A stretch of DNA of 64,000 nucleotides from Colwellia psychrerythraea (GTDB lineage Bacteria; Pseudomonadota; Gammaproteobacteria; Enterobacterales; Alteromonadaceae): positions 1 to 64,000 of the forward strand of contig NZ_JQEC01000015.1 of assembly GCF_000764185.1 (NCBI RefSeq), in the 5' to 3' direction. Below, piece by piece: positions 19,079 to 28,737 of the stretch (the first letter of the stretch is position 1; each line of letters begins with the position of its first letter). The notes beneath the pieces were generated by a model. That model did no database searches and was not told the DNA's origin. It was given only the letters and a program-made list of their open reading frames with translations. Position numbers and translations under genes: made by a program.

Positions 19079-21904
19079 TTACATTGAAAATTCTAACGTT
19101 AAGTAGCCAACTCGTCCCATATTATCGTAACCAGAACCGGAGTTTGCACCAAAAGGAATGCGGGTATTAAAGATATTGTCAACACCAACAGATACACTTA
19201 ATCCATTTTCAAAATTGTATCCAACAGTTGCATTCGATATAAGATAACTGCCAAAGCCCATAATATTACTTGGATTTGGGTTAACAGCTAAAGATTGTGC
19301 AGTATAAATATCTACCGCACTTTTATAACGCGTACTCCAAGAGGCATTCAACTGCTCTTTAACCATAGCAAAATTGAAAACACCGGACCAATCAGGGTGG
19401 GTGGTAGTTCCAGTAAGCTCAGTCAAACTGGTAGGATCAGCCTGATTCGTAAAAGCGGTACGGTCAAGTTTATGCTCGGCAATTAAATTGGTATTAAAGG
19501 TTGCTCCCATTACATCAAAATTATAGTTTAACTCGATATCTATACCTTCAGCGGTTAATGATGCCGTGTTAATAACACTACTCAGTGCGTTTGTAATGTA
19601 ATGAGTCGAAGCATCACGGGTTACAATGTCACAAAATGGATTGTTAATGCCGGCTGTAGCATCAACACAGTTATCGACTATCGTTTGATGACCGAAGCTG
19701 CCGACTGCGTCATCAATTTCAATGTTCCAGTAATCTACCGTGACAACAAAATTTTCCAAAAACTCTGGTTGGTAGACGAATCCTACCGTTGTACTGGTGG
19801 ATGTTTCTTGCTTTAAGTCTGGATTACCGCCCTGGTCTAGCCATAACTGTGCATCAGTATCATAGCTAGGGTTAAAGTCAGCTGGTATGCCTAAAGCGGC
19901 ACAATTGGCAATTCGTGTTTCAGGATTGTCAATAGTCGCTAAGTTATCCGTTGTACATGGATCTGCAATCCATGTTGGATTCTTGTATACTGCATTAAAA
20001 AGTTCACCAATATTCGGCGCTCTAACGGCTTCAGATAGTGTCGATCTAAAGCGTAGTTCATCATTAACCGCCCAATTCAAACCAAGCTTCCAAGAGGTTG
20101 CACCGCCAATGGTACTGTAATCAGCATAGCGTACTGCAGTCTCGACACTTAAATCTTGAACCAAAAAAACATCTGACACTAGAGGTACGATAACTTCGGC
20201 AAACACCTCACTCACATCAAACTCACCAATCGCTAAACTAGGAGCAACACTGAATGTACCTTCATAGCCTTTTGGCTCAGAATCTCTACTCTCTTCTTTA
20301 CGATATTCAATACCCGCAGCAAAGCCTACGTCACCAGCTGGTAGTTCAAATAACTGACTATTATTAACGCTTGCGCTAAACACGGTTTGAGTTAACACGG
20401 TAGTAAAGTATGAAGTTGTCGTTAGATAGTCAAGGTGTGCTTGTGTTGCTTGATTAGGGCCACCCATATAATTAAACGCAATACAACCATCAGCTCGTGC
20501 CTCAGCACTAGCACAAACAATTTCTCCGTCCAATTCGATAGCATCTACAGCGAACGCTAAATTGTCATTTATCCTATTTTGAGGGGTAGTGCGATCTACT
20601 GTCGTTTCGCCTCGTACTAAAGATACGTCATAACCCCAGTCATCATTTACATATCCTTCAACGCCAACAACAAAACGAGTGGTATCACGATCATTGATTT
20701 CTGTACGAAAGCCTAAATCATCATTTTGACGGTTAAACCACGTACCGGTCCAGCCATTATCAACTATCATTGCAGCCATTTCTGGGTGCATATAAGGGTG
20801 GTCTACATCATGCCAAAACCCTCCCCATGAAGCATCGATTTCTTTTATACTCTGTGTTGTTGAATACTTAGCGTCAAAATAGACATTGATATCGTCGGTA
20901 ATATCATAATTGCTTTTAAAACTAAAATTGCTATTATCGAACTCTGAACGAAGATCCAGATAACTACCGAAGTTAATGCCATCACAATCAATACAGTTAC
21001 GCCAGATGGTATCAGGATTGACTCCTAAATCGAGAAGTCTTGGTGAGCCATCCTCTCTAAACGTGAAAACACCCTGCTGTCCAAGACTTGCATAGCCCCC
21101 AACTTGTGCAGGATACCATCCTACACCGCGAGTCAATACATTATCAGGGGTATCTGGATTATTGGTATGATCATGCCAGTTACCCACGGATTCGCTTGAC
21201 CAAGGGTGATCGCCCTTCTTAACCTGATTTTGACTGGAGTATTCGGCAGCTACTGCAATATTACCTCGGCCATCGTCGAAGTCCATGCCATAGGAAAGTG
21301 AAAAACGAGAGGTTTTAGCATCTGATAATTCAGAGGCACTTTGCTTTGCTGAAAAGTCTAAGCCGGTGATATTTTTTTTCAAAATAAAATTAACAACACC
21401 GGTTACCGCATCCGCACCATAAATAGCAGAAGCACCACCGGTGATAATTTCAACACGTTCAACCCAAGCAGCAGGAATGGTATTAATATCAACAGTAGCC
21501 GAACCCTGTGAGGCCGCAACATGACGCTTGCCATCAACAAGTACAAGGGTACGGTTTTCTCCCATATTTCTTAAATTAAGTCTACTTGTACCTGTTGTGC
21601 CATTTGTAAAATTATCACTCGATGCAAATGATGAGCTGTTACTTAATGCCGGCAATCTTCTTAAAGATTCGCCAATGCTAACTGCGCCAGTCTTCAATAA
21701 ATCTGCGCCTGTCACTACAGTAACAGGTGACGGAGCGATAGCACCTTCTCGAAAAATACGAGAGCCAGTTACTTCTATACGTTCTATTTTTTCTGCTTTA
21801 TCTTCGCCCTCTTCTGCTGAGAAAGCTGGGGCTGAAATAGCTGCGGCAGTGCCAAACATCATCGCAACGCGAATGGCTTTTGTAATTTTATTATTTTTCT
21901 GCAT
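19079..21904 (-). CDS. TonB-dependent outer-membrane receptor
   Basis: A 941-aa TonB-dependent receptor that imports a ligand across the outer membrane using TonB-ExbBD energy. A signal peptide (about 1-30, ending SAPAFSAEEG) is followed by a TonB-box-like segment (ERIEVTGSRI), the plug domain (SPVTVVTGADLL ... NLRNMGENRTLVLVDGKRHV ... IYGADAVTGVVNFILKK) and a beta-barrel ending in Phe-containing YLTLEFSM. I prefer the ATG at 21904, because GGAG lies 6 bases before it; an in-frame GTG six codons upstream is also open. It belongs to the large-substrate receptors common in Alteromonadales, whose ligands are often peptides or oligosaccharides. The ligand here is unknown. A truncated paralogue lies just upstream. 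Confidence 0.9.
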   Translation of the reverse strand: MQKNNKITKAIRVAMMFGTAAAISAPAFSAEEGEDKAEKIERIEVTGSRIFREGAIAPSPVTVVTGADLLKTGAVSIGESLRRLPALSNSSSFASSDNFTNGTTGTSRLNLRNMGENRTLVLVDGKRHVAASQGSATVDINTIPAAWVERVEIITGGASAIYGADAVTGVVNFILKKNITGLDFSAKQSASELSDAKTSRFSLSYGMDFDDGRGNIAVAAEYSSQNQVKKGDHPWSSESVGNWHDHTNNPDTPDNVLTRGVGWYPAQVGGYASLGQQGVFTFREDGSPRLLDLGVNPDTIWRNCIDCDGINFGSYLDLRSEFDNSNFSFKSNYDITDDINVYFDAKYSTTQSIKEIDASWGGFWHDVDHPYMHPEMAAMIVDNGWTGTWFNRQNDDLGFRTEINDRDTTRFVVGVEGYVNDDWGYDVSLVRGETTVDRTTPQNRINDNLAFAVDAIELDGEIVCASAEARADGCIAFNYMGGPNQATQAHLDYLTTTSYFTTVLTQTVFSASVNNSQLFELPAGDVGFAAGIEYRKEESRDSEPKGYEGTFSVAPSLAIGEFDVSEVFAEVIVPLVSDVFLVQDLSVETAVRYADYSTIGGATSWKLGLNWAVNDELRFRSTLSEAVRAPNIGELFNAVYKNPTWIADPCTTDNLATIDNPETRIANCAALGIPADFNPSYDTDAQLWLDQGGNPDLKQETSTSTTVGFVYQPEFLENFVVTVDYWNIEIDDAVGSFGHQTIVDNCVDATAGINNPFCDIVTRDASTHYITNALSSVINTASLTAEGIDIELNYNFDVMGATFNTNLIAEHKLDRTAFTNQADPTSLTELTGTTTHPDWSGVFNFAMVKEQLNASWSTRYKSAVDIYTAQSLAVNPNPSNIMGFGSYLISNATVGYNFENGLSVSVGVDNIFNTRIPFGANSGSGYDNMGRVGYLTLEFSM

Positions 21905-22068
21905 GTTTACTCCGTTATTCACTTAAGTGAATTATTTTTGTTTATGTTTTTGTTTAATTTTATAAATACTCAAAGCTATAACTGCTTCGTTAATCTGTAC
22001 TCCTATGTTCAACTAAGTGAATTGTTGCTGTTTTATCTCTTTTACAAATACTCAAAGTTATAACTTCA

Positions 22069-22446
22069 TTAATACCTAGCAAGGCCATACGGTGCTGTAC
22101 GCTTACCATTAATAAGTGTTAGTGTTCTATTAGCACCCAGTTCACAAGACCCTTTAGATAAATTCCTAACCCAAGAAGCGCCAGCACTAGCTTCCCAACT
22201 ATCTTGTGAGTTCAATAACATTTTAGAAATAACCGTACTCACATGTAGAATGCCCTCAGAATTATACCAAGCAGCAGGTAAAGCTAATGCCATGTCAGTA
22301 TGTGACATACGTATTCCTGTAGCCTGTATACGTTCTACTGAAGCGTTTTTCTCTTCGCTATCTACTGCTGAAACTGTCACAGCAGTGCCAGCACCAAACA
22401 TCATCGCAACGCGAATTGCTGTTGTTATTTTATTATTTTTCAGCAT
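22069..22446 (-). pseudogene. truncated TonB-dependent receptor (N-terminal relic)
   Basis: The first 20 residues (MLKNNKITTAIRVAMMFGAG) nearly repeat the signal peptide of the receptor at 19079. The following segment has a TonB-box-like ERIQATGIRM and the plug motif ELGANRTLTLINGKRTAP, then stops. About 800 residues of plug and barrel are missing, and part of the early plug has drifted or been deleted. The Shine-Dalgarno context (GGAGTAAACATG) is identical to that of the intact gene. The upstream bases around 21960 and 22040 also repeat each other (AATACTCAAAG-TATAACT). This is the remnant of a tandem receptor duplication. Confidence 0.8.
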
Positions 22447-22609
22447 GTTTACTCCGTTGTTCACCAAGATGATGTGTTGTTTCGCAGAGACTAAAGGCTG
22501 TAAATACCTCGTTAATCTTTATCACTTTCGAATGGAACTGGATTTTAATCAGGGTATTAACGGTAAGCGATAAGCCTTCTTTGCTCAAAACTGCCAGGCT
22601 CAATAAAAA

Positions 22610-23980
22610 CTAAACCACACCATAAGCCAGCATAGCATCGGCGACCTTGACGAAACCGGCAATATTAGCGCCTTTAAGATAGTCAACTACCTCACCATTT
22701 TTCCCATACTTTAAGCACTGATCATGAATTGATTTCATAATGTCCTGAAGTCGCTGATCAACTTCTTCACTGGTCCAGGAAATACGCATGCTGTTTTGAG
22801 TCATTTCCAAACCTGAAATAGCGACTCCTCCGGCATTGGCAGCCTTGGCAGGTGCAAACAGTACCTTATGCTCTTTAAAATAATGTATTGCATCAATCGT
22901 CGAAGGCATATTTGCACCTTCGGCAACCAGCATTACGCCATTTTTCACCAAGATCTGAGCATCTTCCAGTTCAAGTTCATTTTGCGTTGCGCAAGGAAAT
23001 GCCAGATCACATTTAACCTCCCAGGGGCGTTTATTGGCAATAAATGGTACTCCGTATTTTTGGGCATATTCCTCAATACGGCCACGCTTGTTTGTTTTCA
23101 GATCTATTACATATTCAAGCTTTTCACTATCAATCCCGTCTTCATCTAAAATGTAACCGCCTGAATCACTCAGAGCGACGACTTTGCCTCCCAGCTCGAT
23201 GATTTTTTTGGCTGCATATTGGGCAACATTGCCTGAGCCTGAAATAACACAACGTTTACCTTTAATGCTATCACCTATGTGATTCAGCATATGCTGGGTG
23301 AAATAGACAGTGCCAAACCCTGTCGCCTCGGTACGGATCAAACTGCCACCAAAGGAAATTCCTTTGCCTGTGAGTACACCGACAAAGTTATCGTTAATGC
23401 GTTTATACTGACCAAACATATAACTGATCTCACGGGCGCCTACCCCTATATCTCCGGCGGGAACATCCATATTTTCACCTATATGTTTTGATAACTCTGT
23501 CATATAAGCCTGGCAAAAACGCATTATTTCCCGGTTAGATTTACCTTTAGGATTAAAATCGCTACCGCCTTTACCCGCTCCCATGGGCAAGGTCGTCAGG
23601 CTATTCTTAAATTGTTGTTCAAAGCCTAAAAATTTAAGAATACTTAAATTGACACTGGGGTGAAATCTGAGTCCGCCTTTATAAGGACCTATCGCATTAT
23701 TAAATTGCACACGATAACCTCTGTTTACGTGCACGTTTCCTTGATCATCTTCCCAACATACGCGAAAAGTAACGCTACGATCCGGTTCAGTCATACGTTC
23801 GAGTATGAGGTTGCTAAAATATTCTTTATGCTCAAACATAAAAGGCACGACACTTTCAGCAACTTCTTTAACGGCCTGATGAAATTCGACCTCACCCGGG
23901 TTTCTTTTAATTAACCCAGCCATAAAGCACTGTAAAAATTTTTCCGGCGTAGAGTAATCACCATAGAGATGTTTAGACAT
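22610..23980 (-). CDS. gdhA: NADP-specific glutamate dehydrogenase
   Basis: A 456-aa hexameric-type glutamate dehydrogenase (E. coli GdhA is 447 aa) interconverting glutamate with 2-oxoglutarate and ammonia in the cytoplasm. Visible landmarks are the substrate region GYRVQFNNAIGPYKGGLRFHPSVN, catalytic-lysine motif LPMGAGKGGSDFNPKGKS, DVPAGDIGVGAREI, and the dinucleotide-binding CVISGSGNVAQYAAKK. The end is LKGANIAGFVKVADAMLAYGVV. It is transcribed alone. Upstream is an 850-base region with repeat copy B and an IS relic. A glutaminase gene 4 kb away suggests a local glutamine/glutamate theme. Confidence 0.95.
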   Translation of the reverse strand: MSKHLYGDYSTPEKFLQCFMAGLIKRNPGEVEFHQAVKEVAESVVPFMFEHKEYFSNLILERMTEPDRSVTFRVCWEDDQGNVHVNRGYRVQFNNAIGPYKGGLRFHPSVNLSILKFLGFEQQFKNSLTTLPMGAGKGGSDFNPKGKSNREIMRFCQAYMTELSKHIGENMDVPAGDIGVGAREISYMFGQYKRINDNFVGVLTGKGISFGGSLIRTEATGFGTVYFTQHMLNHIGDSIKGKRCVISGSGNVAQYAAKKIIELGGKVVALSDSGGYILDEDGIDSEKLEYVIDLKTNKRGRIEEYAQKYGVPFIANKRPWEVKCDLAFPCATQNELELEDAQILVKNGVMLVAEGANMPSTIDAIHYFKEHKVLFAPAKAANAGGVAISGLEMTQNSMRISWTSEEVDQRLQDIMKSIHDQCLKYGKNGEVVDYLKGANIAGFVKVADAMLAYGVV

Positions 23981-24326
23981 TAATTATTTCCTGTGTGTAT
24001 TTTTATTTGTTGTCAACATGTGTATTTCTTCGACATCGTTTAGTAAATATTTTTGTATAAGGTAAAAGTGTAGATGTCATACATCCCTTTAGACAGGTTT
24101 AACTTAAGTCCCATACTCTCAAGTAAATAACACACCGCACCGATTGAACATATGTGCAAATAGTTACATTCTAGTACCCGATACACATGATCTTTCTCTT
24201 ACAGCATGTGCAAATTCCTGAAGCTCAAAAATTATTTCTTCTGCCATCGAAAAGATTTTTCAGTTAATCCGAAATAACCTATTTGTATTGTTTATTTTTT
24301 CTCTTATTTTTAGACACTTATTTTTC

Positions 24327-24482
24327 GAGGAATATCCTCAGAATCGCCCGAGGTCGAATTAATGATAAGGTGATCTCTAGGTAATATGCAAGCATAAAAA
24401 TAGTATTTTTGAAAATATGATATGTGGCACGAGTTTAACTCGTATAATTCGCTCACTTCATTTCGTCTTTGTAAGGCTATTC
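24327..24482 (+). repeat. dispersed intergenic repeat, copy B
   Basis: Same family as copies A, C and D. It reads GAATATCCTCAGAA at its left end, ATGCAAGCATAAAAA in the middle and TTCATTTCGTCTTTGTAAGG at its right end. It lies between the gdhA promoter region and the left end of the IS3 relic. Bases 23981-24326 hold the gdhA upstream region, with nothing else I can name. Confidence 0.72.
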
Positions 24483-24520
24483 AGCCAATTTTTTTCAGTG
24501 TTGAAATGGAATATGAGATT

Positions 24521-25052
24521 TCCCCAATTTCCTAGACACCTAATTCAGTTATAATGAACTAAAATTAATAGCTGTAAACAACAGCAACTGAAAGCTAACC
24601 AGACGAATTAACAATTGGATGTAACAGTTTGGCGCTGACTAAAATGAGCAGTAAAAATTACCCGAGTTAGAGGCTGAGATTACACATCAAAAAGCTGAAA
24701 CGTGTGGCAATATTCATCATATTTGTTAAAGCATCAGTTTGATGTCGTTGAGCCGAATAAATGTTGGATTACTGATTTCACGTACATTAGTACACACCAA
24801 GATTAGTTGTATCTACGGTTGTGTTTGATTTGTTCTCATGGAAAGTTGTTGGCTGGTCGATGAAGAAAGATCCAAGAGTGGATCAATCGTAAGATTTATA
24901 AAACAAGAGATGAAGCTAAGGCTGATGTCGTTAATTATATTGTATTATTCTAAAACTCAAAACAAAGTCATGGTGCTAATAATGGTCTATGTCCCCATGA
25001 CTTTGAAAGAGCGTAGTTTGAGAACTTAAAACTGTCTAGATAACTGAGGACG
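24521..25052 (+). mobile_element. decayed, internally deleted IS3-family element
   Basis: From 24736 to 25016 the + strand encodes pieces of an IS3-type orfB integrase in shifting frames: VEPNKCWITDFTYIST (DDE core start), VVFDLFSWKVVGWSMKKDPR, then YKTRDEAKADVVNYIVLF and GANNGLCPHDFERA, broken by stops and frameshifts. End-like sequences with CTAGACA lie at about 24521-24540 and, inverted, at about 25033-25052. The total of about 530 bp against a usual 1.2-1.5 kb means most of orfA and the orfB start are gone. It is not functional. Confidence 0.75.
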
Positions 25053-25112
25053 TATCAGTCTGTTAATTTTTGTCAGACTTGGATATACCCATTTATATTG
25101 CAAGTTGAAACC

Positions 25113-27128
25113 TTAGGAACTTGTCCGAGGCCAGGTAATTATAAATGTAACCCCGGAGCCAGCCGTGTCTTTTATTTCGATCTTTCCTTTTAACTTCTCT
25201 TTAACCATATTATGAACAGTAAATAACCCTAAACCTGTTCCTTTCGTGCGACAAGAGGTATAGAAAGGCTCGAAAATCTTCTCTTTGTCTGAATCTGGTA
25301 TACCACAGCCATTATCTGCATAGATGAACTCAAAATGACTTTTATGTTCCTTCATGCTAATGGTGATCATGCTATCAGAGGTATCAATTAGCCCGTGGAT
25401 CATTGAGTTTTCAAAGAGGTTGGCAATGATCAGATTAAATACTCCCGCATAGCTCTCCAACACCAGGTCATCACATTCGATATTAATTTCTAACCCTTTA
25501 TTTTCATCTAAACTATCATGAACTGAAATAGTTTTTATCAGGTAGTCTTTGAAATTGAATCTAGTCAGAGGGTAAGAAATACTGTTTACCGAAATTAATT
25601 TAAAATCATTTACCAGCTGTGCTGTTTTTTCTAAACTGTTGGCGATTAAGCGAGTTGAATCATCTACCTGAGTAAAAAACTCTGTTAAATTGAGTTTAGT
25701 CAGTTTATTGCCTTGAAGCTTTGTAGATGCGTTATTATTAATGTGCACCAGGAAAGAGTTACTGGTAATGGCAATGCCCACTGGGGTATTTATTTCATGT
25801 GCAATACCGACCACTAAAACACCCAACGCCGCTAGTTTTTCAGATTCAACAATTTGTTTTTGAGCCTCTTTCAGTTCAAAAAGGTTCTTTTCAAGTTTCT
25901 CTTTGGCTAATCCAAGATCTTTGTTTAGCATCACCAGGTTTGTTTCTGCAACAATACCAGGCTTGATAAAGAACTTAATAATTAATACGTAGCCAATAAG
26001 AGAAAATACCAATGTGGCCACAATAAAAATATTAAAAATACGGGTATTGAGCAGAGTTTTATCGAGAATATCATTGGGTGATACTAGATACACTATTTTC
26101 CAGGGGGTATTCAGTAACGGCTCTTGGAACAAAATTATATCTGTTGTCTCTGACATCAGATCGCTAAATAAAACAAGCTCCTCTTCTTTTTGGTAAATCA
26201 TATCTGACCCAGTGATCACATATCCTTTTTGTGAAACCAGTATTGTCTCCCCGCTCAGTACTGCTGATTTTTTGACAAACCGATTTAGAAAAGTTAATTC
26301 GATATCAGCACCAATCACGCCATTGTAATTTCCCTTTAAATAGGTCGGAATGGCGGTTGAAACCATCATGCCATTAACAGTACGATCCAGGTAAGGTTCA
26401 GTCCAAAACAGCCGCGCCTTGGGGTTAACATCCGGAGGAGCAAATTCATCGTAAACGTCATATGCATGCACCGACCATTTTTCGAAAGTATCATACCCCT
26501 GTAAAATATCCCCCATTGATATTTGCGGATAAATGGACGTTAAGGTATTTGTTTTTGTGAAATAATAGCTCAGTATCAAGCTTTTAATATTTTTTTGCGC
26601 GGCATATTGAAAGTTCTGCATGCGTAACATCACTAATATTTGTGAGATGTCTTTCCCGGAAAATTTGCTGCCATCGCCATAGCAAAACATTGAATTGTAG
26701 ATTTGATGAGAGCCGAGGTGCTTACCAACAGGAATTTCATAATATCCTTTTTCTTTATGATTTATAGAGATGTTTTTCAACGTTTTTTCATAGTTTCTGA
26801 TTTCATCATCGCTCCATTTCTTGTCAATATAGCGATCATATATATTTTTCATCACTAAGATAAAATCAGTGTTTCTGGCTATATCTGCTTCTAAGGTAGA
26901 ACGACGGTCAGAAAATGCATTTTCAGTATCGTTAAGAATTTTAGCCTTTGAATTGGTATAGATAAAAACGGTGAGTACAACAAGGCCAACAATGAAGACA
27001 ATAAAGCAGAACAAGAAAATATTTTTTCTTAATTTTGCCAATATCAAATTGCTCTTCACTTGCTCTTCCTCCTTAAAATTGTCGTTGAATTTCTGGGGAC
27101 TCAATACTTGTATTTTTTCGGCTACCAA
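25113..27128 (-). CDS. membrane sensor histidine kinase with extracellular dCache-type domain
   Basis: A 671-aa two-component sensor. TM1 is at about 36-57 (FLFCFIVFIVGLVVLTVFIY). The periplasmic sensor (about 60-365) has the layout of a double Cache domain, with YFTKTNTLTSIYPQ and NGVIGADIELTFLNRFV. TM2 is at about 370-394, followed by a coiled coil with EKLEKNLFELKEAQKQIVESEKLA. The H-box HEINTPVGIAITSN carries the phospho-accepting His, then come N-box NLFENSMIHG, DNGCGIPD and GTGLGLFTVHNMV. No receiver domain is fused and no response-regulator gene lies next to it. dCache domains often bind amino acids, and glutamate/glutamine genes flank it, so an amino-acid signal is a reasonable guess. 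Confidence 0.87.
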   Translation of the reverse strand: MVAEKIQVLSPQKFNDNFKEEEQVKSNLILAKLRKNIFLFCFIVFIVGLVVLTVFIYTNSKAKILNDTENAFSDRRSTLEADIARNTDFILVMKNIYDRYIDKKWSDDEIRNYEKTLKNISINHKEKGYYEIPVGKHLGSHQIYNSMFCYGDGSKFSGKDISQILVMLRMQNFQYAAQKNIKSLILSYYFTKTNTLTSIYPQISMGDILQGYDTFEKWSVHAYDVYDEFAPPDVNPKARLFWTEPYLDRTVNGMMVSTAIPTYLKGNYNGVIGADIELTFLNRFVKKSAVLSGETILVSQKGYVITGSDMIYQKEEELVLFSDLMSETTDIILFQEPLLNTPWKIVYLVSPNDILDKTLLNTRIFNIFIVATLVFSLIGYVLIIKFFIKPGIVAETNLVMLNKDLGLAKEKLEKNLFELKEAQKQIVESEKLAALGVLVVGIAHEINTPVGIAITSNSFLVHINNNASTKLQGNKLTKLNLTEFFTQVDDSTRLIANSLEKTAQLVNDFKLISVNSISYPLTRFNFKDYLIKTISVHDSLDENKGLEINIECDDLVLESYAGVFNLIIANLFENSMIHGLIDTSDSMITISMKEHKSHFEFIYADNGCGIPDSDKEKIFEPFYTSCRTKGTGLGLFTVHNMVKEKLKGKIEIKDTAGSGVTFIITWPRTSS

Positions 27129-27218
27129 TAACTAACAGCCAAATTATTATTAGGTGTTGTCTTTGTAGAGTGTAGCTCCTTGTCTTGCATTTACCACCTT
27201 GAACAAATCGCAATAAAA

Positions 27219-27434
27219 ATGTTACATACTCCTTATAAATATCGCGCTTGGGTAAGGTTTCTGTCCTATTTTACTTCAGTGAGTGCCTTGCTACAAAATA
27301 CGTCGATGGCGAATGGGCAGCAATTTGATAGTTCTTACATTGTAAATTTCGATACTTCCAATACATCTGAAGCGACTTCAAGTGGTGGGGTTGGTTCATC
27401 CAATGTCGGTTTAAGAGGTTTAGGACCTGCATAA
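27219..27434 (+). pseudogene. truncated TonB-dependent receptor (second N-terminal relic)
   Basis: A 71-aa open stretch with a hydrophobic N-terminus (FLSYFTSVSALLQNTSMA) followed by TSEATSSGGVGSSNVGLRGLGPA and a stop. The last motif is the start of the plug signature NLRGLGPNRTLVLV of TonB receptors, cut exactly where the Arg-Thr-Leu part should follow. Nothing receptor-like continues downstream in any frame. It differs in sequence from the relic at 22069, so it came from another receptor. A short secreted peptide is a less likely reading. Confidence 0.6.
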
Positions 27435-27515
27435 GCGATATTTCAAATAAATACTGAAGCAATTAAAATTAATATTCCTAACTTAAAATTGTTGTAATGT
27501 CCCTTTAAATTAACA

Positions 27516-27670
27516 TAGAATACCCTCAGAATAACCCGAGAATATATACATACAAAAATAATTATGTAGTACTATGCAAGCAGTAAAAAGAGTATTTTGT
27601 GAAAATATGGTCTGTAGCACTATTTAAAGTGTGTGATTCGTTCACATCATTTTGTCTTTGTAAGGCTAAT
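27516..27670 (+). repeat. dispersed intergenic repeat, copy C
   Basis: About 155 bp of the same family as A, B and D, in the orientation of copy B. It reads GAATACCCTCAGAA, ATGCAAGCAGTAAAA and TTTTGTCTTTGTAAGGCTAA from left to right. It lies 76 bases upstream of the glutaminase gene and forms an inverted pair with copy D around glutaminase and the binding-protein gene. Confidence 0.75.
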
Positions 27671-27746
27671 TGGCTAGTACTTTTGCGTTTTAAGGGGGAT
27701 ATCGTTACTAATACTTTAATTTAAAGCGTTATTTTAGGTAATATTT

Positions 27747-28670
27747 ATGAATTTATTAGCAGTACTAAAAGAAATACATCAGGAAGTTACACCGTTACTT
27801 GGGCAGGGAAATGTTGCTAAGTATATTCCTGCGCTGGCGAAAACAGATCCAATGCAATTTGGTATGGCTATTACCCTAAATGATGGGCAGTTTTATGGTG
27901 TAGGGTCTTATGAAAAAACGTTTTCGATTCAGAGTATTGCTAAAGTATTTAGCTATACTTTGGCACTTCGTGCCTACCAAAACGATCTATATAAACGAGT
28001 TTGGAGAGAGCCTTCTGGTACTGCTTTTAACTCTTTAATACAGCTTGAAAAGGAAGCTGGAATACCTCGTAACCCGTTCATAAACGCTGGGGCCATCGCA
28101 GTTTGTGATAGTTTAGTTACTCACTATTCTCCCGATAAAACTGCACTGAATGAAGTTATAACATTTATACATGAGTGTTGCGGCGAGAGAACAATAACTT
28201 TTGATCAAGCTGTATCAGAGTCTGAAATGGAACATGGTTTCCGTAATATTGCATTAGCAAATCTAATGAAAAGCTTTGGTAATTTTGAAAATGATGTGCA
28301 CAGTGTAATAGAGACATACTTCCAGGTCTGCTCTATTGCTATGAGTGCAAAGCAACTTTCACGTTCAATGTTATATCTAGCAAATAACGGTACTGACCCT
28401 ATTTCAAGAAAGAATTTTATTAGCTCCCCTCAAGCAAAGCGTATTAATTCATTAATGTTAACATGCGGTCATTATGATGCTTCTGGTGATTTTGCTTTTC
28501 GTGTCGGCCTACCTGGTAAAAGTGGTGTCGGCGGAGGGATAGTTGCGGTTGTCCCTGGAAAAATGTCTATTGCAGTTTACTCCCCTGCATTGAACAAATA
28601 TGGTAATTCATTGGTTGGTACTAAAGCATTGGAACTCTTCACGACAAAAACTGGCTTATCTATTTTCTAA
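27747..28670 (+). CDS. glsA: glutaminase (GlsA family)
   Basis: A 307-aa cytoplasmic glutaminase hydrolysing glutamine to glutamate and ammonia, matching the usual length of about 305-310. The beta-lactamase-like active site is visible as Ser63-x-x-Lys66 in FSIQSIAKVF, with ROLE-typical blocks NPFINAGAI, NDVHSVIETYF, GLPGKSGVGGGIVAVVPGKM and a C-terminal NSLVGTKALE. The segment EPSGTAFNS is also typical. It is followed after about 70 bases by a periplasmic binding-protein gene on the same strand. With gdhA nearby, the region could convert glutamine to 2-oxoglutarate. Confidence 0.93.
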   Translation: MNLLAVLKEIHQEVTPLLGQGNVAKYIPALAKTDPMQFGMAITLNDGQFYGVGSYEKTFSIQSIAKVFSYTLALRAYQNDLYKRVWREPSGTAFNSLIQLEKEAGIPRNPFINAGAIAVCDSLVTHYSPDKTALNEVITFIHECCGERTITFDQAVSESEMEHGFRNIALANLMKSFGNFENDVHSVIETYFQVCSIAMSAKQLSRSMLYLANNGTDPISRKNFISSPQAKRINSLMLTCGHYDASGDFAFRVGLPGKSGVGGGIVAVVPGKMSIAVYSPALNKYGNSLVGTKALELFTTKTGLSIF

Positions 28671-28737
28671 ATAAGAATTATAATATTTGAAGGTATACTT
28701 AAGTGTGATCTTACCGCTATTTTCGGGAACTATTTTA

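Noticed and set aside
24838..25029. 63-codon + strand ORF
   Set aside because: It lies inside the IS3 relic in the wrong frame over most of its length. The real coding signal is in the transposase frames.
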